This document shows positions 44,501-55,767 of a stretch of 64,000 bases of DNA, piece after piece (the stretch's first letter is position 1; each line of letters starts with the position of its first letter). The stretch spans positions 2,046,001 through 2,110,000 of the forward strand of contig JAQSEB010000020.1 of assembly GCA_030063045.1 (NCBI GenBank). Reading direction: 5' to 3'. This DNA is from Pratylenchus scribneri (lineage: Eukaryota; Nematoda; Chromadorea; Rhabditida; Pratylenchidae). A program made the position numbers and the translations under genes. The notes beneath the pieces are model-generated. The model searched no databases and was not told the origin of the DNA. It saw only the letters and a program-made list of their open reading frames with translations.

Positions 44501-47500
44501 CCATTCCATTTGAGCCAAAATGGTTATGCCCCTTTCCCCTTTCCGCCAAACGTCTTATTTCCTGCCAGCCGTTCCTGCCAACCACCTCTTTTCGTAAATA
44601 TTTTACGCACTTTAACCCAAGAAAAATAGGCTTACATAACTTTGGGAAGGGTCCACCTTAAAGGTAAAAGGAAGGGAATCGATCCCTTCCCACTCGATTT
44701 GGCCATATTCCCGTTTCCATGGGGAAAAGGCTCCAAATAGATTGAGGGGACAGGCGTTGATGCCTTGGAACTTTGACGAAAAGGGAAAAGCAAATGAAAA
44801 GCAAATATATTGTGCCCTATAAGGGGGAATTCGGTTAAAAACAACAAGGGAATGGTAGTAGGGAATTCCCTTTCAGGATTTAGAATCGGTGGGCCGTGCG
44901 CAGAACGAGAAAAGAGAAGAAGAAGATATTTGGGCATCCTTTTGGCCGAAGGAGATGGCCAAATGGTGGCTTTCGAAAGGAGTGCGCATTAACTATTCTT
45001 TTCACACGGGCAAAAAAAAAGGGGGGGGGGTGGAATATGTGGATGGACCGGGAGTTAGGGAAAAGGGACGAAATTTGTGTCATCCATGCTTTTTGCCACA
45101 TTCCTTGGACTTGTCTGGAGGATGGCATTGGCATCGACCCTGGAGGGGGAATGGATTCCACCCATTCATTTGCGCAATTCATCTTAAGAAGGAGGAATAG
45201 GGAGGAATGCTGGAAAGAGGGGAAACGACATGAAAACATATGTTCATTCAAGTTGGGGAAAAGTGCAGCCAAAAGAAGTAGGTTGTTTCGAACAATGCCA
45301 TTTTGCATTCCTCCAAATACATAGATAGAGAGAGAATGGGGCAAAGCCGGAAAGACGATTCCGGGCCAATTTGGTGTGGTGGTGGATGCATGCGGGAATG
45401 AATCGGCGCCAAAAAATGCCTTCGGGGCACGGCATCAAAATTGCTTGACGGAAATAAAGGAAAGAGGGCCGACATCAATGCCAAAAGGGATGAACAGAAA
45501 TGGGCCCAATTGGGATGGGCCAAATAACCTCCTTGACAAATTGCCAAATAATAATGGGTTTAATGGCCTTGTTTTATTTTTGGGGACCATTCTAATGAAT
45601 TTAGGAACGAATTGGAACAAAAAAGACAAAGAAGAGGGTTAAGTATGAAGAAGGGAGGGAGGATTGGGGGGTGGTGAGAAAGTTTCGAAAATGTGGCCAT
45701 AGACCCTGAGGGGGATGGGGTTTGGGCCAGCCGAAGATTTGGTGGGACGGCAAAAGGCGAAAATTGTAGAGTATTGAATTACCGGCAGGGGCAAGGGCTG
45801 GGGAGCAATGCGAAATTTATTGCCTTGGGCGAAGGAAGATGAGGGGAAGGGAGTCGATATAAAGGATGAAGATGAGGAAGGGAAGAAGATGAAGATGAAG
45901 AAGTTGATGAAGATAAGGAAATTGAGTGGATTTGGGGATCGCCAAAAGAGTTTAATGGCTTTTAGTGCCGAAATGACCGACCAAACGGAGGACCTACTAT
46001 TTTATCCGGCTGCCGTTGATTCTATTTTAGTTTTGGGCAAAAGGGAGTGGGACACACTTCTCACCTTCCTTCCTTCTTATTTTCATTAAATTCACTAAAA
46101 AAATTTGACACCCAAATATCCAAAAAAATGGCCAAAAAATAAAAGTATGAAAACTGACCCTCTTGTCCGATAAACCGACATTGTCCGCCTTCAAAATTGT
46201 TGATTTGAATTTATTTTTGAATGGAATTAAATTGAGAATGAAGAAATGGAAGGAAATGGAGACAAATGTGCTGGCCAAATGTGATGAAAATTGGTTGAGA
46301 ATTTGAGCAAAGAGGGAGGAATCGATGGCACTTTTCGCACTTTTGGTGCCAATGAATGAGGAGGAGCAATAAATAAACCAAAAATGGGGAAAAGGATTGA
46401 AAGAGTCAAAAGGCGGGAAGGAGGATTTGATGGTGGCCGTCCATCCAGCATATTGGCCATAGAGGGGAGGGGAGGGGGAAGGGAATGGGCGATGGATGGT
46501 TTTGGTCAAAAACAGCAAATGTGCCTGCAGCCTTCTTTCGGCTAATTTCCTGTTTCCTTTTGGGAGGCAAGTCTTTGGTTTGGCACAAATACAAATCGAC
46601 TTTTCGTATTTGATGGAAGAAAAGGGAAATAAATAAATGGAAGAGAAGGTAAAAAGTTGAAATAATTTTGCCAAAAACTATCATTTTAATGTATTTTCCC
46701 CTTTCATAATTTGTATATTCCACCTGATCAACTTTTCCAAACTGCCAACCCGTGGTTGTCCATTGTCCATATCGTCGCCACTCATCCCCCTCGAACCGGC
46801 CCCACCGTAAAAGGGCGACCGATGGTCAATGGCACGAGGGTCCACTGTGTTCGAAGATGCGATTCTGAAAAGCAGAATTCGAATAAATTGATAATTCTGA
46901 ATGATTTGTATTTGCCTATTTGTGTTGATTGTCCCGCCGCTCCCTCCTTGATGATATGGCCCACCAAGGGATGAATCTGTGGCCGAATTTGGACGAAGGA
47001 AAAATTGTTCAAATTCTGGGGAAAGCAAAAATGATAAATCCTCCTCCTGATGATGATTTCCACTTGGCAATGAAGACGATGAGGAAGAAATGAATGGAGA
47101 TGGCGATGAAGAGGAAGAGGTGGCCGAGAATTTGGCTTCTTTTCTGTTGAAATGGAAAAATATTATTTTAAATAAAGGGTGAATGAGGGATTGGGGCCAT
47201 TGGCCATCATTACATATTTTATTAAAAGTGGCCCATTTCCGTGATGGACACGGAATGTTTTGAAAAGGAGGGAGGAGACCATTGATTAGGGATGCAAATC
47301 TGCGGCTGGCAATAAGATAGGGGGGGGGATAGAAAGTGGGAAAAGGAAATGGCCTCGAGAAAAGGATGACTCTTGAGGAATGAGGACACGGCAATTGATG
47401 GGCCCCAAGAATGTACGGGAATGACGCAAAGATTGGCCAACCAACAGAGAATGATTTTGCCATGATTTCTTCTCAATTTCCGCCCTCCGGGCAAAATGGG

Positions 47501-50248
47501 TAAAGGAAATGGAGGCGCCCATAAAATGGTCCATAAAAGAGGAAAGGAAGTGTGAAAACAATTTAATGGTCTTTTGGCCATAAAAACTTCTTGATTCATC
47601 CAAAAAGTGAATTGTAATTAAAGAGAAATGGTTCAAAAGGGGTCATTGGGGGTGGCGGAGGAGGATTTAGAATTTTGTCAATGTTTTAGTCGAGACAAGA
47701 GGGGACAACATAGGGGAAAGGGGGAGGAAGGGGATTTGGCAAGTCAAAGAAAGGAAGGGCAAAGGGGAAAGTGACAAGCTTTGGTTAAAAAAAAAGAAGA
47801 AGCCGACTCGGCCATGATGGGTGGCTGAAAAGGAGGAAATTCGCTGACAGCAGCTGGGCCATTGGGGGCTGGATGTGCAGCATTGATGGCATTTGGAGGA
47901 TGGGCGAGAATGAATGAAATGAATGGAGGGAGGGAGGGAGGATATTTGGAATGGCCGGAATAAAGTGGGGAGGGGGATAATTGACAGCCAACAATAAAGG
48001 GGGGGGGGGGCACATCCCAAAGTTTGCGACAATTAAATTCGCCCGCATGAAAGGACTTTTTGAATGGGAAGGACATGGATGGCGGTGGAAGGCGGTGCGC
48101 AAATTAACGGGAAATTGGACAAAAATACGGGGAATATACAATAAAACATGAATTTGAGTGAAATGGGAATGAGGGATCCGCACAAAAACAGCCCCAAAAT
48201 TGGGCAAATGTGAATTGGAAAAGAAGGAAGGAAAGAAGAAGTATGTTTTTGGGTGGGATGGGGAAGCCGAATTCGCGCCCACCTTGCTGGCCGCCGTTTT
48301 GGCTGAATATTTCATTGGCCAATGTCCTCCTCCTTTTTTGGGGAAAGGACCTATTGGAGGAAATTTGATAGCAGTTAAAAAGGAGAATGGAAGGGGGGGG
48401 GGGGGGGGTGACCGTGGACAAATTCAATTGGCCCTCCGGCAATTCCAATTTTGAGCAATTTATTGGCCCAAAAAGGAGATGGAAAATAGAGGGAAAAATA
48501 TGGAAAAAGAAGATGGGGCAACATTTTGAACAAAAACAACTTTAACCAATTTGAATGGCTTTTTGGCTTCAAAATTTATTCATTCCATTTCCAATTTCCA
48601 TGCATTTGAAACAACTCAAAAAGGGAATGGAATATATGGGAATGAGGAACATTGGCCATTTGCCCACAGAGGAAAACCAATTAAAGAACAACGAAGAAAG
48701 GAATAGAAAGAATGGGGAAAGGGGAAGGGAATGAATACTAATTTTTTATGTCAAAAAGATTGTTTGGGGCATTGGCATTGATCGACGGCCAAAACATTGT
48801 TGGAGGATTGAATGCCAAATGGCAATTAGCCGAACAAAAGCAACCAAAAATGGGGTGGGGGAGAGGAGGGCGCGGAATCCGGCAACGGAAATCCGCTTTG
48901 CCGCGTTGAAAATAGTGGCCAAAAATGTTGAAAAGGGAGTGGAGCACAGTTTTGTTTGGAGAGAATAGTTTGGATGGGAGGAGGGGAGGAGGACAGGGGC
49001 AAATTGGAATTGCCTCCCCGTTTAATGGGATGGAAAATGGCGGCAGCAAAAAGGGAGGAAAACCCGGGAAAAGGGGGAATGAGGATGAAGCCGCTGGCAA
49101 AGGGAAAATGGGGAAGTTGGGGTGGGGGACTCGCTTGGCAAAATTAAATTTCCCTGCGAGTTCGGCACAAAATGCCTGACGAGAATGGAAGGAGGAAAAG
49201 AAAAGGTGGAGGGGAAGGACAGGTCAAGAAGGAGGAAAAAGTGAAATGGCCAAAAGGATAAATGGATGGATTACATTTCATCAAATGGAAAAACAAAAGA
49301 CTTAATAAATTTAATGTTTTTTACGCAAAAAGAAAAACAGTCAAAATTACAATAATCCATTTGCCCAAAATGCACCAAATTTCAATTGTTGGGAAATTGG
49401 CCCATTCATTAAAAGGTGGATGGAAGAATAGGCTTAATGCCTTTTTTGCTGTCGTCGTCGAATTTACCGCTCCATGAATTTTAGATTGAAAAAAAAGAGG
49501 GGGTGGGTGGGGAGCAAATGGATGGGCCATTTTGATGATAAAATGGATGGCACAAATTGCCTTTTTTTGTTTCCCACGGCATTCAAAAATGGGCCAAAAT
49601 GGATGGCATTTTTAGGGCATTAATGCATTTTTGGGGTGGATGCACCGATTTGAACAAATCGAGCATAAAAAAAATCAAAAAGTGCAGCATTTTTTGAAGT
49701 TTAAAAAAAAATTGGAGGAGGAAATTGCCGAATTGATTGGTCCCAGCAGTTTAGGGAGGACAGGCTTTTTGGGGGAAATGAGCAGTGGGGGCGGAGGAGG
49801 GGATGAGGCCATTCCCGGGGGAATATTTGGGGTGGCCAAGACCAAGATGGATCGAAATGAGGAAGGAGAAAATGGAAGGACTTACAGGGACTTGAACAGA
49901 ACACGGGAGACCAGCCAGGCAGCCAGTTTGGGCGACGATTGGTTGGGCAAAAGGCGAACAATGTGAGCAAGAAGACGGTGGAATTTCCGGTAGAGGATGG
50001 CAATGTTTTTAGAAGGCGGCAATTTTATTGGCTTTTCTAAATTTAAAATAAATTTAAAATTAGTGGACAAAATGGGGCAATTTAAAATAAAGGGGGGAAT
50101 GAAGTAATGGAGGAAAAGCATCCATTTGGCCATTCAAAAAAGTCCAAAATAAAGTGGCGAATCGATTGTTCTCGCCTTTTAATTTTCCTTTCACACCTCC
50201 GGATGATGAGTGATTGCTATAAGCAAAATCTTCCCACTTTCTCCTCAT
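41527..50248 (-). CDS. long-intron gene, product unknown
   Basis: Exon-like pieces on the minus strand mostly connect in phase. Exon 50248-50197 starts RRKWEDFAYSNHSSSG. Exon 50036-49886 encodes KPIKLPPSKNIAILYRKF and AHIVRLLPNQSSPKLAAW, with donor CCCT/GTAAGT. Exon 47143-46724 is Ser-rich with HHQEEDLSFLLSPEFEQFFL and ends VGSLEKLIR. Exon 46188-46159 and a 30-nt exon 46094-46065 follow. Exon about 43495-43400 encodes ELGPMSVLILSLSDLERSMK. Exon about 43015-42870 encodes GHHHPGGIYAAKHSPNTN and NLDEDFRNFLR. Exon about 41845-41775 encodes SRRISRPIAPPSPSS. The last exon ends DPMLTDMMDYYFVRKT at 41527. Joining the 46.1-kb microexons to the 43.5-kb exon fails in phase, so at least one exon is missing or wrong there. 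I recognise no family. Introns reach 3 kb, far longer than elsewhere here, and carry poly-G runs. Two separate genes remain possible. Confidence 0.4.
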
Positions 50249-51688
50249 TTTCCTTCATTCGTCATTTCTTCGCCTGAAGCAATTTGGCAAGAAATGTGGA
50301 CAAATGGGAAAAGAATGAAAGGGAATGACACAATTGATGAGGGGCGTTTGGCCAAAAAATAACCTAAAATAACCAAAAGTGCCAAACATTAAAATTTTAA
50401 TTGCAGCCGACGGCCCTCTCTCTGATGAGAAGGCCAAATTAATTGTGGCCAAAAGAAGAAAAAATGAAGGAATTGTTTGGGGGCACACCTTTTGGTGGGT
50501 CCCAAAAGACTATGGAGGAATGTCCCCAAGTGGGCAGCCAGCAAAGCAGCCAATTGCATTTGGGTGGGGAGGTCGCCCTAAAGTGGCATGGAAGGGGCCA
50601 GAGAGAAGTCAATCGAATTTTATTGGACTCAAAAGGGGTATGGGTGGGTGCTGTCCGTTGGCCGGAAAAATATGCATAAGCATTTGAGGGAAATAAATGG
50701 GGATGGGCGAAATGGGAAGCAAATCCTTTCTTTGGCATAACTATTTTTGGGGGAGAATTGACCAAAATGGCTTATTGGTTAGGAGGAGATGGGAGAGAAG
50801 AAGCTGCCCCGGGTAAATTATGGGCGATTTATTTAGGGAGAAGGAAGGTTTCAAAACAAAAAATTGAAGCAATGGGTTTTTTGGTGCCACACATTCGACC
50901 ACACTTTTGTGGGAGGCCCAAAGGAAGGCCGCACTAAACGAATAAGTCCGCTCGATAAACCGGAAACGTGGATTTTCCCTCATCAAAGGAAATGGGAAAA
51001 GGAAAGGGGGAAAAGGCAGTTGGCATAAAAATGGACTAAAAATACAACAAAATTATTGGGCAAAGAAACGACGAAATTGACGAGAAAGATCTACTTTATT
51101 GGATTATTGTGGCAGGGCAAAATGCCAATAAATTTGCTTTTCCATTCCTTTATTAATTGGCCAAATTATTAATGCGCAAATTCCCTGCATATTCAACAAT
51201 CAAGGAAGGAAATGGTAAAAAGAAGGGTGGCATTGTTTAAAATTAGTTTTTTATTTGGCCATTCCAAATCTTTCCAATTTTAACTAACAAAATTATTCTT
51301 TTTTCCTCATTGACTCCAATTTTCAATGATTTTGTCTTCCAAATTGCCATACCTCAAATTCTTTGGCCATATTCCCTTCACCTAATTCCTCTTCAATTTC
51401 CCCCGAGGCATTCATGATTCATCCCCCCTCCATTTATTCATCTTTCCTTCCAATCCATCTTTTATTCTTCGTTGCGCTTTCCCCCTCCCTCCATTTAATA
51501 TTGCCCAAAACCCACATAAAACCGGCTCGGCCCATTCGCCGCTTTCCCTCCTTTTCCTTTGGATGTGGATCGAGGCCATTCAATTGCGTGCAAATCACCA
51601 CTATCCCCCACCCGTACCCATTCCATCGATCCTTTCCAATGGCCCATTTAATTCATTTTTTAGACCCAAAAATGCAATTCTTCTGCCG
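50249..51688. other. 1.4-kb divergent intergenic region
   Basis: Lies between the start of the long-intron gene (-) and the DB-module gene (+). Open frames of about 80-110 codons occur on both strands but are built from recurrent words. No motif recognised. Confidence 0.4.
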
Positions 51689-54600
51689 ATGATTTTACTC
51701 CTTTTTGTTATTTTCCCTCATTTCTGCTTTTCCATCCCTCCGGCCCCAATACTTTCCCATGTTCCCTTTGATTGCCGCCGAATTCATCCAGCATTTTGTT
51801 GTGCCAATCGGGTTCGCCAAAATTGTGCCCAACTTTGTCATGGCCCATCTTCTTCCTCTTCTCCATGTGTTCCACCTTCATTTTCGTCCATTCAGGTTAA
51901 TTTCATTCCTAAATAAATTTTGAATATTTAAATTTTCAGGCCCCTCCTCCCTCTTTTCCACCTTCCCAATTTCAAACCTCTTTTGGCGGTTCAATCGACC
52001 AATCCTCGATGAATTTGCCAAACCCCAACATTGATGGACCTTTGCCAAATTTGCCTTCTTTAATTTTGCCACCGCCTCCCACCGATCAGAATGTGGGCCG
52101 ACGAAGATTCACAACGGAAGGGGAATGGAGTAGCCATTCGCTTCAAGGTCAATCATTTTTCCTCTCTTTTAAAATTATTTTCTACAGTAAAAAATCCTCC
52201 CCCATCCCCTCATCCTCAACCATTCTTTCCACCTGCTGCCCCTCCTTTTGGTGTTATTTTGCCTCCACCCGACATTCCAATGGCCAGTGGAACGCCAGTC
52301 CCAATTGAGGATTTGGACTCTATCCAACAGCCCGAAAACCAAAACACTGCAGGATTTGGCCAAACCCAAGTGGAGGCAGCTTCTTCGCCTGAACCCGAAT
52401 TATTCCCCACTTTAATGCCATCGTTTGTTTTCCTTCAATTCTCCAAATATTTTTCCTCCATTTTAATAGTCCCGATTTTGAACGTTCAATTGATGAAATG
52501 CCAAAAGCAGAAAGTGAATTGGAAAGAAATGAAGAAATTGAGAAAGTGACCAAAACAGAAGGAGGAGCCATTGATGGGAGGGCAAGTGCAAGGCAAAATT
52601 CAAAAAGAAGGGGAAATATTAGTGGTGGTGGAGGGGAGGCTTTGAAACCGCCACATTTGATGGAAGAATTGGCCGAATTGGAAGGAAGTTTGGAAAGGGC
52701 CGACAAAAATGAATGGTCGGCACCGATTCGATTGAGTTTGAAAGAGGAAGGAAATGGCGGATCAGATTTAGTGGAAGAAATGTCAAGTAATGAGAAACAG
52801 GAAAGGACAACGGTCAGGGAAGGATCGTTGATTGAGGAGGAGGGGAAATCAAGAACATTCAACAATGGTGGATTTGCGCCCATTGCACCAAATCAATTGT
52901 GGAGTTTTCGAATAAAACCAACTGGCCAAGATGAGGGAAATGGCCAACAACAACAACATCGACTGGATTTGCCACTGCCAATGATGGGAAAAGGAAATGA
53001 GGAGAAGGCTGCAACAAATCAATCAGTAGAAGGGGGAATATTCGGAGAAAGTAAGTTGTTTACTAATTAATTGAATAATTATTGAATAATGAAGACATTG
53101 ACGTATTTGTGGACAAATTGTTCAATAAACAATTCCTACATTCAATTGCGACCATCACCAATCGGAATTATTCATCCATAAACAATAGTAAAACATTTAT
53201 GCCAATGCCAATGCCTCCATCTACTTCCCCTCAACCACCATCATCGGCCATTCCCCTTCAATGTGGCATTCCACCCCAATATATTCCTTGCCTTCCATTG
53301 GATCAAGCCAATTATCGTCTTCAAACATGTTGCCAAAAGAGGCAAATGCCAGCCGGTTGCCTACCTCTTTGTCGATATGACACAACGCAGGCAGAAGTGA
53401 AAATGGCATTTGACAAAGGGCAATGCGGCATTTTGAATGTTACCCCGGTGAGTGAATTGGATCAAACACCTTTATATTGAACATCTTTTCCAAATGTGTA
53501 AGTAAATTACTTAAAAATATGCGAACTTCATCAAATTTTCAATTATATAACATTGATAGTTCTCAAAGGAAAAAATAAAGTTTTATTCATTATATATTCC
53601 ACCAGAACAAGAAAAAATCTAAAACACAAAACAGGCCGAATTGATTAGATGAAACACAAATAGACGGAATTATTTAAGCGAAAACACAAACAGGCGGAAT
53701 TATTCTAAGCGAAAACACAAAAAAGGCGGAATTATTCTAAGTGAAAACACAAACAGGCGGAATTATTCTAAGCGAAAACACAAAACAGGCGGAATTATTC
53801 CAAGTGAAAACACAGACAGGCGGAATTAAGCGAAAACACAAAACAGGCGGAATTATTCTAAGCGAAAACACAAAACAGGCGGAATTATTCTAAGCGAAAA
53901 CACAAAACAGGAGGAATTATTCTAAGCGAAAACACAAACAGGCGGAATTATTTTAAGCGAAAACACAAAACAGGCTATTCTAAGTGAAAACACAAACAGG
54001 CTGAATTATTCTAAGCGAAAAAACAGGCGGAATTATTCTAAGTGAAAACACAAACAGGCGGAATTATTCTAAGCGAAAACACAAACAGGCGGAATTATTT
54101 TAAGCGAAAACACAAAACAGGCTATTCTAAGTGAAAACACAAACAGGCTGAATTATTCTAAGCGAAATCACAAACAGGCGGAATTATTCTAAGCGAAAAC
54201 ACAAAACAGGCGGAATTATTCTAAGCGAAAACACAAAACAGGCGGAATTATTCTAAGCGAAAACACAAAACAGGCGGAATTATTCTAAGTGAAAACACAA
54301 ACAGGCTGAATTATTCTAAGCGAAAAAACAGGCGGAATTATTCTAAGTGAAAACACAAACAGGCGGAATTATTCTAAGCGAAAACACAAAACAGGCGGAA
54401 TTATTCTAAGCGAAAACACAAAACAGGCGGAATTATTCTAAGTGAAAACACAAACAGGCTGAATTATTCTAAGCGAAAAAACAGGCGGAATTATTCTAAG
54501 TGAAAACACAAACAGGCGGAATTATTCTAAGCGAAAACACAAAACAGGCGGAATTATTCTAAGCGAAAACACAAAAAAGGCGGAATTATTCTAAGTGAAA

Positions 54601-55194
54601 ACACAAAAAAGGCGGAATTATTCTAAGTGAAAACACAAACAGGCGGAATTATTCTAAGCGAAAACACAAAACAGGCGGAATTATTCTAAGCGAAAAAACA
54701 AAACAGGCGGAATTATTCTAAGCGAAAACAAAAAACAGGCGGAATTATTCTAAGCGAAAACACAAACAGGCGGAATTATTCTTAATCTAAAACACAAACA
54801 GGCGGAATTATTCTCAATCTAAAAACACAAAACAAACTATTCTAAGCAAAAACACAAAAAGGCGGAATTATTCTTAATCTAAAAACACAAACAGGCGGAA
54901 TTATTCTACGGAAACACAACAGGCAGAATTAGATTATATGAAAGATGCGCATACGATCCAACTAGAATTGAGTGGAAATAATTTGTAACAGTTTTTTAGT
55001 TTTTGGAATGTGCATCCCAAGGACAAAACAATTTGGAGTGTTGTCGGCATCGGCAAATTGCTAAATTGAGTGGCACCCAATGCGAGGTTTTTTGCACCGG
55101 TGAAAAGATTGGCCTTCTTGGCCTCCAACATTTGGTGTGCTCCACCCAAATCCAATCAATTCTTCAATGCCATCATTCCGGATTAAAACCTTAA
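51689..55194 (+). CDS. secreted DB-module protein
   Basis: A secreted protein with a nematode DB module, a cysteine-rich extracellular domain of unknown role. ATG 51689 begins a signal peptide (ILLLFVIFPHFCFS). The next part has a cysteine cluster (HPAFCCANRVRQNCAQLC). A long Pro/Ser-rich and then Glu-rich middle follows (exons from 51940, about 52188, about 52471). The C-terminal half holds the DB module: CGIPPQYIPCLPL, LQTCCQKRQMPAGCLPLCRY, GQCGILNVTP, then across the last intron ECASQGQNNLECCRHR, GTQCEVFC and LVCSTQIQSILQCHHSGLKP, ending at TAA 55192-55194. The last intron (53449-54999, 1551 nt) is nearly filled by array 4, yet its GTGAGT donor and TTTTTTAG acceptor still join the two halves of the module in phase. 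Confidence 0.88.
53622..54930. repeat. minisatellite array 4 (inside a DB-gene intron)
   Basis: The largest array, about 42 copies. There is higher-order structure: a block containing ACAGGCTGAATTATTC, a shortened CTAAGCGAAAAAACAGG unit and a CTAAGTG unit recurs, for example from about 54300 and again from about 54449 (period about 149 nt), with related blocks near 53970 and 54115. The last few copies switch to the CTTAATCTAAAAACAC joint found in array 3. Confidence 0.97.
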
Positions 55195-55767
55195 AAAAAA
55201 TATTTGTGAAAAGCTTTTCGGCAAAACAGGTCCATTTCATTCTTCATTTTTCGGCTTTCCAGTTTTTCGGGTCAATGATTTTCCCGAAGAGTAAAAAAAA
55301 AAGAAAAAGTTGATGATCGAATGAATGAATGATTAATGAAAGGATGGAAAAATACAGGGAAAATAATGGGCGAGTAGTTTATTTTCATTATTGTCTTTCA
55401 TTCTATCATTTGTGCCATTTTTTCCATAAAAGAGAATATATTTCAAATTGTGAATATTTGTCCTCATTTTCGCCGGAGGGCATCATTAAATGGAAAGAAA
55501 ATTGGCTGTCCGAGCACCGGATCGGATACGGGGAATAAAAAGGAAAGGGTATGGCGAGAAGCATGCAAAGAAATGGGCATTGGGCTTTTTGGGCATTGGC
55601 GGATTGCGGCGACGGTGGCAGATTTGTTGGATTTCCCACCATTTGCTCGTTATTTTCCTTTTTCCCATCGATTTCCGCCATCTTCGGCTTCTTCTGCTCC
55701 ATTTTCGATTCCTCTTTCCCCAATTCGATCATCAAAAAGTGCACTCAAAATCCGCATTTCAGTTTCA
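55195..55767. other. intergenic, upstream of hedgehog-related gene
   Basis: Several overlapping frames around 55450-55850 are open in all three plus frames, without family resemblance. The ATG at 55768 is preceded by CATTTCAG, a possible trans-splice acceptor. Confidence 0.4.

Noticed and set aside
49631..49966. Plus-strand 111-codon frame with a coiled-coil look
   Set aside because: It overlaps a minus-strand exon with a strong GTAAGT donor and in-phase partners; the plus frame has no partner exons.
53622..54930. Coding repeat protein within the array
   Set aside because: Every frame has frequent stops (TAA in ATTCTAAGCG) and unit length varies, so no repeat protein is encoded.
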